Below, piece after piece: positions 9,400 to 19,052 of a DNA stretch of 64,000 bases. Numbering within the stretch: position 1 is the stretch's first letter; each line of letters opens with the position of its first letter. This stretch comes from Gammaproteobacteria bacterium RIFCSPHIGHO2_12_FULL_37_14 (GTDB taxonomy: Bacteria; Pseudomonadota; Gammaproteobacteria; DSM-16500), in assembly GCA_001801485.1 (NCBI GenBank), contig MGXV01000020.1, positions 94,020 through 158,019 on the forward strand. The letters run 5' to 3'. The position numbers and the translations under genes are program-made. The notes under the pieces are model-generated. The model searched no databases. It had not been told where the DNA came from and saw only the letters and a program-made list of their open reading frames with translations.

Positions 9400-10347
9400 T
9401 TAAGCAGCAACCGGTTTATCTAACATCGCCTTCATAGCACGAATATTATAAAAATAATCCTTATCTTTGAGACGACCTTCTTGATAATGGACTACCAACT
9501 CTTGGATAGCATCTTTCACACATTTTTGTGGCTTAAATCCTAGCTGCAACAGCTTGTCTGAGTTAATGCGGTAAGAACGTGGGTCATTACTTTCTGTAAC
9601 TTTAATTTTCGCGCCTACAATAGTTACTACGCGATTAGCAATTTCCATAATAGATAAATTTTCAAATCCTGCATTAAAAGTGCCTGGGGTTTTATTCTCA
9701 AGTAAAAAAAGATATAAATCAGTAATGTCATCGATGTGGATATTGGGTCGCACTTGATCACCGCCAAAAACAGTGATTACGCCGTTTGTCAAAGCTTGCA
9801 TGGTAAGCATGTTAACAGAAACATCTAAACGCATTCGAGGAGAAAAACCACACACAGTAGCCGGTCTAACAATTTGCACAATCATTTTATCGGCATAACT
9901 TAACAACACTCGTTCCGCAACCATTTTATTTTTATTATATTCAGTAATCGGATTAAGCAATGCATCCTCCGTGACCTGTGGCACATCACTAACGCCATAT
10001 ACACTGCCTGATGAAGCATAAATAAACTGCTTTACACCATGTTTAAGCGCCCTATCTACTAATAACATAGTTGCCAGCGAACCGACTTCCCAACTCAATT
10101 TCGGCTCTAATTCACTACAAGGATCATTGGCAACAGAAGCCAAGTGTATGACAGCATCAACCTTTTCAAACCAGCTATCTTGCACGTTTCTAATATCTGC
10201 TTGAATTACTTGCAAATTAGAATGAGGTTGCAAAAAACTTCCAAACCACATGATATCAACTACTATTATTGTGTGCCCTTGAGAAAGTAGCTTTGGTACT
10301 AAGACACTTCCCTTAAAACCACAACCGCCTGTCAGCAAAATCTTCAT
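9400..10347 (-). CDS. NAD-dependent epimerase/dehydratase, first gene of LPS block A
   Basis: 315-aa extended SDR: TGGCGFKGSVLVPKLL (6-21), HLASVANDP, ASSGSVYG and YNKNKMVAE (YxxxK). The C-terminal part has PNIHIDDITDLY and FNAGFENLSI, typical of UDP-hexose epimerase-like enzymes; the substrate is unknown. It is the promoter-proximal gene of the leftward operon. Its ~90-base leader carries an ops element, so the gene and all those to its left are probably under RfaH-type control. The start is preceded by AAGGAAG. Confidence 0.84.
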   Translation of the reverse strand: MKILLTGGCGFKGSVLVPKLLSQGHTIIVVDIMWFGSFLQPHSNLQVIQADIRNVQDSWFEKVDAVIHLASVANDPCSELEPKLSWEVGSLATMLLVDRALKHGVKQFIYASSGSVYGVSDVPQVTEDALLNPITEYNKNKMVAERVLLSYADKMIVQIVRPATVCGFSPRMRLDVSVNMLTMQALTNGVITVFGGDQVRPNIHIDDITDLYLFLLENKTPGTFNAGFENLSIMEIANRVVTIVGAKIKVTESNDPRSYRINSDKLLQLGFKPQKCVKDAIQELVVHYQEGRLKDKDYFYNIRAMKAMLDKPVAA

Positions 10348-10375
10348 TTACTTACTTCCTTAAATTAGATAAGCG

Positions 10376-10386
10376 ACGCTACCGCC
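10376..10386 (-). promoter_or_regulatory. ops (JUMPstart-type) element in leader of LPS block A
   Basis: On the minus strand the sequence reads GGCGGTAGCGT, preceded by AG and G, an exact match to the 11-base core of the ops element that recruits RfaH to paused RNA polymerase. It lies about 60 bases after the predicted transcription start and 29 bases before the ATG of the first LPS gene. The same 11 bases occur in the same context ahead of block B, which argues against chance. Confidence 0.82.
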
Positions 10387-10443
10387 CTGCGATAGACATG
10401 CTCGCATAATGATGTTAAAAAGGCCTATAATAAATGCAGCCTG

Positions 10444-10471
10444 AGTGTAGCCTACCCCAAAAAAATGTCAA
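10444..10471 (-). promoter_or_regulatory. Predicted sigma70 promoter for LPS block A
   Basis: On the minus strand TTGACA (10466-10471) is followed after 16 bases by TACACT (10444-10449). Transcription would begin near 10437, giving a leader of about 90 bases that contains the ops element. Block B has the same design (TTGACA, 16-base spacer, TAGACT). No start site has been measured. Confidence 0.65.
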
Positions 10472-10620
10472 TATAGTACCATAAAGAGAGATTTACAGGT
10501 AATTCGGTAAGAGTTGATCAACCCATCGTAAGTGATTTTTTTCTGCTATATCAGATCTTGTGTATTTATCTTTGGGTCCCTATAATAATTTTCATTCATA
10601 GGTAGGGGAGCCAACATTTC

Positions 10621-11442
10621 ATGATGACAATAGAAAATAAAATGGCAATGCTTGTAGAAAATGGATATTTATTGTTAGAAAATGTTATCCCTGAAAATCT
10701 TTTGGCTGACTGTAGAAATATTTTTAGTGAAAAGCTAGTAAAGCTCGGAGCATCACAAGAACATTCATTTTCCGATCAGTATCGTACATTAACTAAAAAT
10801 ATCCACCCCTATGAAATTAATAAGCTTTTAATGAGAGAAATAGTTGGTTCTGGGCTTGCTCTACGTCTCTTTCATTCAACTGAGATATTAAATTGTTTTA
10901 TTCACATAATTGGCCCAGATTTAGCCTACCAAACCAACTCTGAATTGCCGGTTAATGTTAAAGGTGAAACTAACGATTCATTAGTAAAGAAATTTCATCA
11001 AGAATTTTGGACTGGCCCAGGACATAGAACTTTTACTTTTTGGACACCTTTAATTCTTTCTAAAGGTGCAGGAACACTGGAACTCATTAGAAAATCCCAT
11101 ACATGGGGACATGTACCCCATCAGAATAGAGAACCAAAATTTATTCCCAGCGATGCTGAATTACAAATAATTGATTGCAAAGAAGGGGATGCACTTATTT
11201 TTCATTCATTAATGTTGCATCGAACGGTGCCAAACAAAATTGACTGCCCTAGACTTGCTTATGCGACCCAGGTAAGAAATATGAATGATCCTGATAGTAA
11301 TTTTGATCGATTTAACAGTTGGGAGGTTTTCAATCTATCGCCAGCTACAAGAATTCTCAAAGAATGCGGCAATGTGCATCTCTCGCCTTTCCGCACTTAT
11401 GGCTCTACAAGAGCACCGATAAAACCAACAATTACAGTTTAA
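10621..11442 (+). CDS. Phytanoyl-CoA dioxygenase (PhyH) family protein
   Basis: 273 aa, plus strand, between LPS blocks A and B. The double-stranded beta-helix iron site is visible: H126-x-E128 in FHQEFW, a distal H200 in LMLHRTVP, and a following arginine in CPRLAYATQ that would bind 2-oxoglutarate. The family hydroxylates small molecules or sugar intermediates using Fe(II) and 2-oxoglutarate. The start is ATGATG with a GGGGAG-like ribosome site about 14 bases upstream. It faces away from block A and converges on block B with a 28-base gap. A second, divergent PhyH protein is encoded in block B. The substrate is unknown. Confidence 0.83.
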   Translation: MMTIENKMAMLVENGYLLLENVIPENLLADCRNIFSEKLVKLGASQEHSFSDQYRTLTKNIHPYEINKLLMREIVGSGLALRLFHSTEILNCFIHIIGPDLAYQTNSELPVNVKGETNDSLVKKFHQEFWTGPGHRTFTFWTPLILSKGAGTLELIRKSHTWGHVPHQNREPKFIPSDAELQIIDCKEGDALIFHSLMLHRTVPNKIDCPRLAYATQVRNMNDPDSNFDRFNSWEVFNLSPATRILKECGNVHLSPFRTYGSTRAPIKPTITV

Positions 11443-11470
11443 AGAACAGCAGCAATTCCTGCTAACACTG

Positions 11471-12676
11471 TCATCCTTTCTGAAATATTGCAATATGGTG
11501 TGGCATACCCCAGGTGTTGATAAATATAGAGTCTCTAGCGCAGAAGTCTTCTAGATCTCTATACTTATTAGCCAGAATGAGATGAAGTACTGAACCTAAC
11601 ATATCAAGCTTTTGATTACACCTTTCTAACCCATTATTTTCGCAATGAAAATCACCCTGTTGTAACAAAGATGCTAAACTGTCAATTAATTTAGAACAAT
11701 GCATCAACGATTTTACATTAACCCCATCTATTTGCTGATCCATTAAACAAATAACTTCCTCGGTTACTTTGACTATTTCATTTAAATGGCTTTCTTTGCC
11801 TGTATAAAAGCATTTTTCTCCAAATACATAGGTTAATATTGATTTTTTAATATGTTGCTGTAACCGATTAGAACGCTGTAAAGGATGCTCTATTGATTTG
11901 TGCCACGCAACATGTAAACCATCTTCATAAATTGGCCATGAAGAGTATAAGTTTAACCCTGCGTTTTCACATTCTTTAACTAAGCTGTGTGCAGTATTAA
12001 GATAATTATATCTGACATAAGGGTTCTTTATGACATCCATATACCAAGAATGGAAGCTTCGAGTATGTGGAATACTATCCCATTTTTCTTTAAATAATGT
12101 ATTTGCTACATCAATAGAATCATCATCCATGACCTCACAGCCATATCTATAAATAATCTTATATAACAACTCAAATAAACTACCGGTCGTCTCCATGTAA
12201 GACATCAATAAAAACCCGTCCACGTTTAGAAGGGAATAACAATTATCTATCCACAATTGGTTAGGACGTATAGTACATATAAAACCTTCTGCTACAATGA
12301 AATCAAATTTCATTGGGGAAGAAAAAGATTGAAGTGGCGAGTCAGATATTCCTAAAATGCGCTCCGAAAACCCAAACCGAACAAAATTTTCTTGTAACCT
12401 CCTTAAACTACGTACATTAGGCTCAACGATAAATATATTACTTCCCCACTTAGCAAATACAACGGCATTTTCACCTGTATCGGGTCCAAATTCGATTAAA
12501 TTCGCATTTTGAAAAACACGCAAGGGCATTTTAAGCTTTTGAAATAAATGTTTTCTACTATTTTCATATTGCTGTAATTGTTGATTTTCTTCAAAATTAG
12601 CAAAAGTAGGTAAGAAATCTTTTTCACTATAGTATTTATACATTTCGCCTGAATTCACGCCATAATCCTCATACAA
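11471..12676 (-). CDS. Class I SAM-dependent methyltransferase, last gene of LPS block B
   Basis: 401 aa. The N-terminal half has a class I methyltransferase core: LIEFGPDTGENAVVFA (60-75) as motif I, an acidic residue in FIVEPN (82-87) at the end of strand 2, and FDFIVAEGF as motif II. Residues after ~230 are helical and match nothing I recognise. It is the promoter-distal gene of block B, converging on the PhyH gene. A role in methylating an O-antigen sugar is inferred from location. Confidence 0.74.
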   Translation of the reverse strand: MYEDYGVNSGEMYKYYSEKDFLPTFANFEENQQLQQYENSRKHLFQKLKMPLRVFQNANLIEFGPDTGENAVVFAKWGSNIFIVEPNVRSLRRLQENFVRFGFSERILGISDSPLQSFSSPMKFDFIVAEGFICTIRPNQLWIDNCYSLLNVDGFLLMSYMETTGSLFELLYKIIYRYGCEVMDDDSIDVANTLFKEKWDSIPHTRSFHSWYMDVIKNPYVRYNYLNTAHSLVKECENAGLNLYSSWPIYEDGLHVAWHKSIEHPLQRSNRLQQHIKKSILTYVFGEKCFYTGKESHLNEIVKVTEEVICLMDQQIDGVNVKSLMHCSKLIDSLASLLQQGDFHCENNGLERCNQKLDMLGSVLHLILANKYRDLEDFCARDSIFINTWGMPHHIAIFQKG

Positions 12677-12730
12677 GACTAAATTTATTTACTCCAACAA
12701 TACATATGATAACTACTATTTTAAATAACA

Positions 12731-14044
12731 CTAAGGCAGCAATAGTGACTCATGCCTTTGCAAGAAAGAATTAGCTATTTTCATTTTGACGTTACTATAC
12801 GAAGTCATATTATTATCTTCTCGCATTGCAGGAAAACTCCTCCAAAAACGATTTTGTAATAATTTACCTTCCTCTTCTAGGTTGTCACCATTGGTCAATC
12901 TTTTTAACATATCTTCCACTGCTTCTACTATTTCATCTGGCGTATTTTCAGCGAAAGACCATCTTTTCTCTTGCCATGCCTGAAACATTGACTTTCTATC
13001 TATACCCTTGCAGACAGGCGTGTCAGTAAATGCTTGACACTCTAAATATATTTCGTTGAAAGTGAGCAATCGATTATCTTTTAACTTTATGACTTTCTTA
13101 GGGATAATGATCTCATATTTAAGATAACTTCTAAAATCAGTCAATGCATAATTTGTTGCCAATAGTGGACGTCTGAATATCTGAGCTACTGATTCTATTC
13201 CGCAGCCTGTACTAATAAAAAATGAACAATGAGCAGACAAGTAAATATCCATAAAATCAGAGCGCAGTTCATGGCTAGCATAATCAATCACATTAGGATG
13301 ATTGCAATCTAATTTATTATTAACATATTTTCCCATTCTAAGGACAAAAAATCCTTTCTCTGCTAGCAACTTCATTGCTTTAACATAATTATTAATATCC
13401 GCATTTCGATAATCATGGTACATCCAATCAGTCCCCGGCATCTGAATTTGCAAGTATTTAGAGTCTCGCACTAATATACAAACAAAGGGAGCTCCCGGTG
13501 GAATGCCCATTTCTCTCATTAATGTACCAGCCTTACGATGTTCATCTTCAGTAAATGATATGTAACTTTTATCAAGTCTTTCGGAAAATCTCCACCTATC
13601 ATAATATCCTTCTGAGCCCTCAAACATTTTTTTAAAAGGATCATTTTCGTATGTGCTTCCTTGAAGGAGCATTAGGAATCGATCGGTTTGAAAACATATT
13701 TTTCGAAACGGGAAAATTGTTATGGCCTTCTTCCACATATTATGTAATTGTTCATTACAGATAAGATATCTAGGGTCTGCATAGCACACTGTTTTATATC
13801 TTTTTCTCTTCTGGCCATATTCATCTGTCTCTAGAGCGCAAAGCATAAAATGTGTATTCACTCCATAATGTCCAATTCGCCAAGAATATAGTTTTATAAA
13901 TCTAATTCGAATCCATGGGCTGATTACCGTAATGGCGCACGCAACAGGAAATGCTATTAAGTTACAAAAACAACGAGTAACCACTAATGTAGAGAACCCG
14001 ATAAACCCTTCTTTTTTAAAGGCCGCATACAATCTTTTAATCAT
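12731..14044 (-). CDS. TIGR04372-type putative glycosyltransferase (copy 1)
   Basis: 437 aa. An N-terminal hydrophobic segment (about 25-47) is followed by RIGHYGVNTHFML, VCILVRDSKYL, DWMYHDYRNADINNYVKAMK and SHELRSDFMDIYLSAHCSFFISTGCGIESVAQIFRRPLL, the conserved layout of TIGR04372-type proteins found in O-antigen loci, with a GT-B-like C-terminal half. Copy 2 is at 15701-17023, on the other side of the HldE-like gene, and shares all these motifs, so the pair arose by duplication. The hydrophobic N-terminus suggests membrane association. Donor and acceptor are unknown. Confidence 0.78.
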   Translation of the reverse strand: MIKRLYAAFKKEGFIGFSTLVVTRCFCNLIAFPVACAITVISPWIRIRFIKLYSWRIGHYGVNTHFMLCALETDEYGQKRKRYKTVCYADPRYLICNEQLHNMWKKAITIFPFRKICFQTDRFLMLLQGSTYENDPFKKMFEGSEGYYDRWRFSERLDKSYISFTEDEHRKAGTLMREMGIPPGAPFVCILVRDSKYLQIQMPGTDWMYHDYRNADINNYVKAMKLLAEKGFFVLRMGKYVNNKLDCNHPNVIDYASHELRSDFMDIYLSAHCSFFISTGCGIESVAQIFRRPLLATNYALTDFRSYLKYEIIIPKKVIKLKDNRLLTFNEIYLECQAFTDTPVCKGIDRKSMFQAWQEKRWSFAENTPDEIVEAVEDMLKRLTNGDNLEEEGKLLQNRFWRSFPAMREDNNMTSYSNVKMKIANSFLQRHESLLLP

Positions 14045-14130
14045 AAAAAACTTAGCCTTCCTTAAAACAAGCCAATTTAACTAACGAGTACTCGGAATTT
14101 CTGTTTCGGATGTGATAGTAGTGAATTTCT

Positions 14131-15681
14131 TCATTTCATCATATGGGATAAGTGTTTCATCAGTGGCACTTTTTCAATAAAACTTTTGTTCCCCATAATT
14201 GTTACTGCTTCCGCACCAACAACATTTCCTATAAAAGCCACTACTTCGGCCGGTGCATTTTGTACAGCACACAAACTGGTAATAGCCAACACTGCATCGC
14301 CCGCACCTACTCTATCTTTTATATTTACTGCAAAGGCAGGAACCTCATAGATGCCTTCATCCCGGCTATATGAATATGATCCTTTTCTACCATGTGTAAT
14401 GATAACATTTTTAAAGTTATAATCTTGTACGAGTTTGTCCAGCTGCTCAACCACAGAAATAAATTTCTGGCGATAATTAAGTTGTAGCTCACGTGTAGCT
14501 ATACACACATAATCAGCTTTTTTATATTTAGATATACAGTTGAATCCATGATTACTAGCATTAGATTGTGTATTAACAGCCAAAAACTTTGATTTTTTCT
14601 CAATTAACTCTACACATTTACTCTCGATTAACCCATGACCATAGTCTGCGACAATAACCAAATCATAATCAGCAATTCGACTATCAATATTTTCAATGAA
14701 CTCATCTCGTTGCTCATCATCTAAATAGCAATCGTTTATTTCATAGATCTCAAAAAGCTTTTGAGAAGTATATTCCTCTAAGTACCGTCTTTTTACTATT
14801 GTTGGTGAATGCTTCTTGTAATGGAAGATAGCATCTACATTTTTATTTAATTTCTCCTGAATAAACGATTGATATTCTCCTTTCTCGCCGAGCATAGTTA
14901 GGCATGTTACTTTTGAACAAAAACTACTGAGATGGTTAGCAACAGCAAGAATACCCCCGATATACATTTCCTCCCGATGATACTTCGTCACTAAAACCGG
15001 CTCTTTTCCCGCCTTCCCAATAGCTTCGCCAAAATGATATATATCAATAATAGCTTCGCCTATTATAAGCACCCTCATGTCTTTCGCCTGATCAAGAAAT
15101 TTCAAAATATCGTTGCCTTGATATTTCTGCTTTAACTGGTCTAAATAGTGAGTTACCTCAGGAGAATAGGCAGAGTAAAATTTATTTAATAGGGCAGAAG
15201 AGCTAAACACAATATCATGAGTGAATACTAATTGCCCACCAACTGACTGTACTGCCTCCTCCTCTTCGGCAATTTTCCCTGTCACATCGTTTTTCGCTTC
15301 TTGGTACTCTATCCCCTTAACGTAATAATCGGGTCTTATATGTTGAATAGCTTCAATTGCAGTAGGATTATTATTAATAATGACATAATCAACGCAATTT
15401 AATGCAGCAACCGCCTCTGCTCTCAATGCTTCGTGAAAACAAGGCCTATTCGGTCCTTTATTGACGTAGCGATCTGGTGTAATTGTAACAATTAACACGT
15501 CGCCTTTTTGTTTTGCAGCTTCAAAATGCCGAATATGACCAATATGTAATAAATCAAAAACACCGTGACACTGAACAATGCGATTAGTAGCACGGTGGTT
15601 TTTAAGTTTATTTTCTATTTCTATAAAACTGACAATTTTATTTCTTATATGTGTAGTTTTTACATTAGTATTAGCTAACAT
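14131..15681 (-). CDS. HldE-like bifunctional protein with swapped domains: nucleotidyltransferase then PfkB kinase
   Basis: 516 aa. Residues ~30-165 form a cytidylyl/adenylyltransferase domain with HGVFDLLHIGHIRHFEAAK (39-57; HxGH at 46-49) and a late FSSSALLNKF. Residues ~200-510 form a PfkB/ribokinase domain with GEAIIDIYHFGE, GGILAVANHL, the DYGHGLI strand and the C-terminal DRVGAGDAVLA anion-hole motif. Classical HldE/RfaE carries the kinase first, so the order here is reversed. Related sugar kinase/nucleotidyltransferase fusions make nucleotide-activated heptose or similar sugars. It sits between two TIGR04372 glycosyltransferase paralogues in block B. The nucleotide and sugar are not determinable from sequence. 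Confidence 0.82.
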   Translation of the reverse strand: MLANTNVKTTHIRNKIVSFIEIENKLKNHRATNRIVQCHGVFDLLHIGHIRHFEAAKQKGDVLIVTITPDRYVNKGPNRPCFHEALRAEAVAALNCVDYVIINNNPTAIEAIQHIRPDYYVKGIEYQEAKNDVTGKIAEEEEAVQSVGGQLVFTHDIVFSSSALLNKFYSAYSPEVTHYLDQLKQKYQGNDILKFLDQAKDMRVLIIGEAIIDIYHFGEAIGKAGKEPVLVTKYHREEMYIGGILAVANHLSSFCSKVTCLTMLGEKGEYQSFIQEKLNKNVDAIFHYKKHSPTIVKRRYLEEYTSQKLFEIYEINDCYLDDEQRDEFIENIDSRIADYDLVIVADYGHGLIESKCVELIEKKSKFLAVNTQSNASNHGFNCISKYKKADYVCIATRELQLNYRQKFISVVEQLDKLVQDYNFKNVIITHGRKGSYSYSRDEGIYEVPAFAVNIKDRVGAGDAVLAITSLCAVQNAPAEVVAFIGNVVGAEAVTIMGNKSFIEKVPLMKHLSHMMK

Positions 15682-15700
15682 TAGATAATCCCTTCCTGTT

Positions 15701-17023
15701 CTAATTTAAAAATTTTATATTTTCTCTTAGAAATGCAGATCCTATTCTTACATTAATATCGTCACATTTATTGCTCGGATATTGCGACCAGAATTTTTTT
15801 TGTAACATTCTATCTTCTTCAGATACCTGCCAGCTTCCCTCCAGCTGACATACCATTTCCATTACTACACTAAGTATTTCCTCTGGTGTGTTTCCAATAA
15901 ACTTTACTTCTTCCTCCCTCAGTACTTGCGGGATAATCTTATCTTTATTATCTGGTTTTAGTAAAATATTAATCATTTCCTTCAAAGGAAGATAATGCCC
16001 AGAGTTAATATCAACCAATTTTTTGGGTATAAATAGTTTGATAGGGTAAAAAGTAGGCAGAAGAAATAACTGAGCAAGATCAGTAAATATAATAGGTTTC
16101 CTAAATATTGTAGCAACACTATCTAGCCCGGTGGCTGTAGAAATAAAGAAATCACACTGTGAAGACAAGTAAATATCCATAAAATCACTTCGTAAGGGAT
16201 GATTAGCGTAGTCAATCACTTTGGGATGTCCTACATTGAATGCTTTATCAACCCACTTTCCCATTCTAAGCAAGTAGTAGCCTTTTTCCGCTAAAAATAG
16301 TGCTGTTTTTTTATAATTTTCAATATCAGCATCGCGATAATTCTGATAGCTCCAGTCTGAATCAGGGAGATGATGATTTAAATACTTGGAGTCACGCACC
16401 AAAAGGCAAACAATGTGCGCGTCTCTTGGCACACCCAGTTGCTCCATCAATTGCCTTCCTTGCAACTCTTCCTCATCCGTAAAGTACAAATGTGGCTTAG
16501 TTTTTTTAAATAAGCCATCTTTATCCCTGGCCCCAATGGGATGTTCAAATATTTTCTTGATTTCGTCATTTCCATAACTATCCCCCAAAATTAAGCCTGA
16601 GAGGCGATCTATTTGATACGCCATTACTGGGAATGGAGTAATTGGTATCACTCTCTTCCACATTTTGTGTAACTGTCGATTGCATATATCCGCCCCACAT
16701 TGGGTATAAAATAGATTTATCTGTCTTCTACAGCTATGCTTATCTGCCTCAAAAGTGCAAAGCATTAATTCGGTGTTTAAGGCATAATGCCCTATGCGTG
16801 CTGAAAACAAACAGATTAGTCTAACTTTTATGATGGGTCTTATCAAAACTAGTGCTATTGCTATGGGAAAAGAAAGTGTATACACAGACAAATACTTAGC
16901 TTTACGCCATATCTTTTTCATTAACCATGTTAAAGCTATTGGTAACCCTTCGATATCGCTTTTTTGGGAAACTTGCGCAAATAACTTATGTAATTTATTT
17001 GCAAATAGTGATCCTACAGCCAC
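15701..17023 (-). CDS. TIGR04372-type putative glycosyltransferase (copy 2)
   Basis: 440 aa, paralogue of the protein encoded at 12731-14044. It shares RIGHYALNTELMLC, HIVCLLVRDSKYL, DWSYQNYRDADIENYKKTA, LRMGKWVDK and NHPLRSDFMDIYLSSQCDFFISTATGLDSVATIFRKPII. An N-terminal hydrophobic stretch (about 47-68) suggests membrane association. It starts one base after the stop of the upstream C-methyltransferase, giving tight coupling. Divergence between the copies is substantial, so each probably adds a different residue. Confidence 0.78.
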   Translation of the reverse strand: MAVGSLFANKLHKLFAQVSQKSDIEGLPIALTWLMKKIWRKAKYLSVYTLSFPIAIALVLIRPIIKVRLICLFSARIGHYALNTELMLCTFEADKHSCRRQINLFYTQCGADICNRQLHKMWKRVIPITPFPVMAYQIDRLSGLILGDSYGNDEIKKIFEHPIGARDKDGLFKKTKPHLYFTDEEELQGRQLMEQLGVPRDAHIVCLLVRDSKYLNHHLPDSDWSYQNYRDADIENYKKTALFLAEKGYYLLRMGKWVDKAFNVGHPKVIDYANHPLRSDFMDIYLSSQCDFFISTATGLDSVATIFRKPIIFTDLAQLFLLPTFYPIKLFIPKKLVDINSGHYLPLKEMINILLKPDNKDKIIPQVLREEEVKFIGNTPEEILSVVMEMVCQLEGSWQVSEEDRMLQKKFWSQYPSNKCDDINVRIGSAFLRENIKFLN

Positions 17024-17024
17024 G

Positions 17025-18275
17025 CTATTGACTCACCACCTTCACTTCTGGAAGAGGAATAACAAATATTCCACCTTGATCAAGAAATTTCTGATGCTTC
17101 TTAATAATTAAGTCTGCGTATTGCCAAGCTAGAATGATAATACAATCAGGATTTTTTTCATAAATCACTTCTGAAGGAATAACTGGAAAGTGATGGCCTG
17201 GGCTGAAACGTCCCTGCTTAATTGGATTGTCATCTATCATATAATCAAGATAAGGCCCTAACTCAAATTGATAAACAGTCGTAGTGACAGGAGTTGACGC
17301 ACCATAACCTACAATCGTCTTTCCTTTTTCTCGTAGGTCATTTAATACTTCTGTTAAATCATTTTGAATTTTATCTAAATTAGTCACAAAGTTTTTAAAT
17401 GTATCTACCCTATCTAGTTTCATTTTCTTTTCAAGCTCGATCAAGGTTTCAACAATAGGCTCAACTTTCCTATTAGAGGTAGTAAGTTTAGCAAAGCCGC
17501 GTATTGACCCGCCCTTAGTATCAATTCGCTGAACATTAAACAAGCACATTCCGTGCTTATTTAAAAAACTTTCTAAAGGAGCAATTCGATGATGACACAC
17601 ATGCTCGTGATAAATAGTATCAAATACATTTTTCTGAATCATATCTACTAAATACGAAACCTCAAAAACAAATATTCCCTCGGGAGATAATAAATGTCGA
17701 ACCCCTTCAATTAGGTCAATCATATTATCAACGTGAGCAAAAACATTGTTCGCCGCAACTATTTCAGCAGAGCCATATTGTGCTTTCACGCTTTTCGCTA
17801 TATCAGATGTAAAAAAAGTAGGTATCGTTTCTAGGCCACGCTTAGTTGCCTTAAGTGCAATCTCTTTCGCAGGGTCTATACCTAGCACTCTCATGCCATG
17901 ATCTTTAAAAGCATTAAGCAGTGACCCATCATTACTGCCAATTTCAACAACTAAGGAATCTTTAGGGCAGTTGACGAGATTCACGACTTCATCAGCATAA
18001 CGCTTAAAATGAGCTACTAAGCCAGGTGAAGTTGAGGTGCTATAAATATAATTTCCAAATAAAACTTGTGGATCAATAACATCAAGTAGTTGTAGATGAC
18101 TACATTCTTTACATAAGTGTAAACTGAGGGGATAACTCAGTTGCTCAATCGATAGCTCTTCTTTTGTCACATAAGCGTCCCCAATCGGAGAGGCTCGCAT
18201 TGGCAGTGCTAATTCTAAATCAGGACTTTCACACAATCTGCAATTGGTACGATTACGAGTAATAGCAAGAGTCAT
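17025..18275 (-). CDS. Sugar C-methyltransferase (NovU/TylCIII type), copy 1
   Basis: 416 aa. An N-terminal zinc-type cluster (CRLCESPDL, then LHLCKECSHLQLL) is followed by a class I methyltransferase core (LVVEIGSNDGSLLNAFKDHG) with the YHEHVCHHR segment, and a C-terminal half with IVGYGASTPVTTTVYQF and MIDDNPIKQGRFSPG. This three-part layout is that of SAM-dependent C-3/C-5 methyltransferases acting on nucleotide 4-keto-deoxysugars, which make branched sugars. Two further copies lie at 19600 and 21633. Branched sugars such as virenose are known in Coxiella LPS; a link to such a sugar is inference. Confidence 0.86.
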   Translation of the reverse strand: MTLAITRNRTNCRLCESPDLELALPMRASPIGDAYVTKEELSIEQLSYPLSLHLCKECSHLQLLDVIDPQVLFGNYIYSTSTSPGLVAHFKRYADEVVNLVNCPKDSLVVEIGSNDGSLLNAFKDHGMRVLGIDPAKEIALKATKRGLETIPTFFTSDIAKSVKAQYGSAEIVAANNVFAHVDNMIDLIEGVRHLLSPEGIFVFEVSYLVDMIQKNVFDTIYHEHVCHHRIAPLESFLNKHGMCLFNVQRIDTKGGSIRGFAKLTTSNRKVEPIVETLIELEKKMKLDRVDTFKNFVTNLDKIQNDLTEVLNDLREKGKTIVGYGASTPVTTTVYQFELGPYLDYMIDDNPIKQGRFSPGHHFPVIPSEVIYEKNPDCIIILAWQYADLIIKKHQKFLDQGGIFVIPLPEVKVVSQ

Positions 18276-18302
18276 ATTTTTAGTTCCACAATTAAATTAA
18301 TA

Positions 18303-19052
18303 TTATGTTAAATTCATTGCCAGAGTTTCATGAGCCACAACAGATAGCCCTCCATCAACCACAATATTTTGTCCGGAAATAAACGAAGCTTTATCACTGC
18401 ATAAAAATGAAATAACATTAGCCACATCTTCCGATGTACACATCCTTCTTAGAGGAATAATTTGTTGATAGAGTTCATTCATCTTCTTATTATCTTCCAT
18501 ATAATATTTTCGTGATTCTTCTTTCATAAAACCAATTGGAGACACTCCATTAACCCGAATTCCGTAGGAGCCCAGCTCTGCTGCATAATACTTAACCATG
18601 TGATTAATCCCCGCTTTTGCAATAGAATAACTGAGTGGCTGAGTATTATTAGCAAAATTACCTGCAACTGAACTAACCATGACAATCGAAGAAGTGACAT
18701 TAGGATCAGTATCAAATTTATCTTTTAGATGATTAATAATTTTTCTTGTTGCATTAAGACCGACTTCTAAATCTCCACTCCAACAGTCTTCCTCGCCTCT
18801 GAAGCGTTGCAGAAAAATCAAGTTATGAATTTTCCCTAGCATATCTATAATGTTAGACAACTCTTGGAGAAACGAACTTTCATCCATAAGATTCGCTTTA
18901 AAATATAAGGTATCTTTTATATCTTTATCACATTCTTTGGGCCCATTTCTCGCCAAAACAAAAAGCCTGTGGCCTTCGTCACTTAAATTTCTTACAACAA
19001 CTCTTCCCAATCCTTTTGTGCCGCCAATAATGATCGTCCGTTTCTGGTTCAT
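18303..19052 (-). CDS. Short-chain dehydrogenase/reductase
   Basis: 249-aa SDR with GGTKGLGR (10-17), VSSVAG, Y142-SIAK146 (YxxxK) and a C-terminal FISGQNIVVDGG. The open frame continues upstream to 19145, but the ATG at 19050-19052 overlaps the upstream cupin's TGA in an ATGA arrangement and starts directly at MNQKRTIIIGGTKG, the normal SDR N-terminus, so it is chosen here. Located between a cupin and a C-methyltransferase, it could reduce the keto group of a branched sugar; that is contextual inference. Confidence 0.84.
   Translation of the reverse strand: MNQKRTIIIGGTKGLGRVVVRNLSDEGHRLFVLARNGPKECDKDIKDTLYFKANLMDESSFLQELSNIIDMLGKIHNLIFLQRFRGEEDCWSGDLEVGLNATRKIINHLKDKFDTDPNVTSSIVMVSSVAGNFANNTQPLSYSIAKAGINHMVKYYAAELGSYGIRVNGVSPIGFMKEESRKYYMEDNKKMNELYQQIIPLRRMCTSEDVANVISFLCSDKASFISGQNIVVDGGLSVVAHETLAMNLT

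Noticed and set aside
11448..11463. AGCAG/CTGCT hairpin between the PhyH gene and block B end
   Set aside because: Only five base pairs and no T-tract; too weak to call a terminator.
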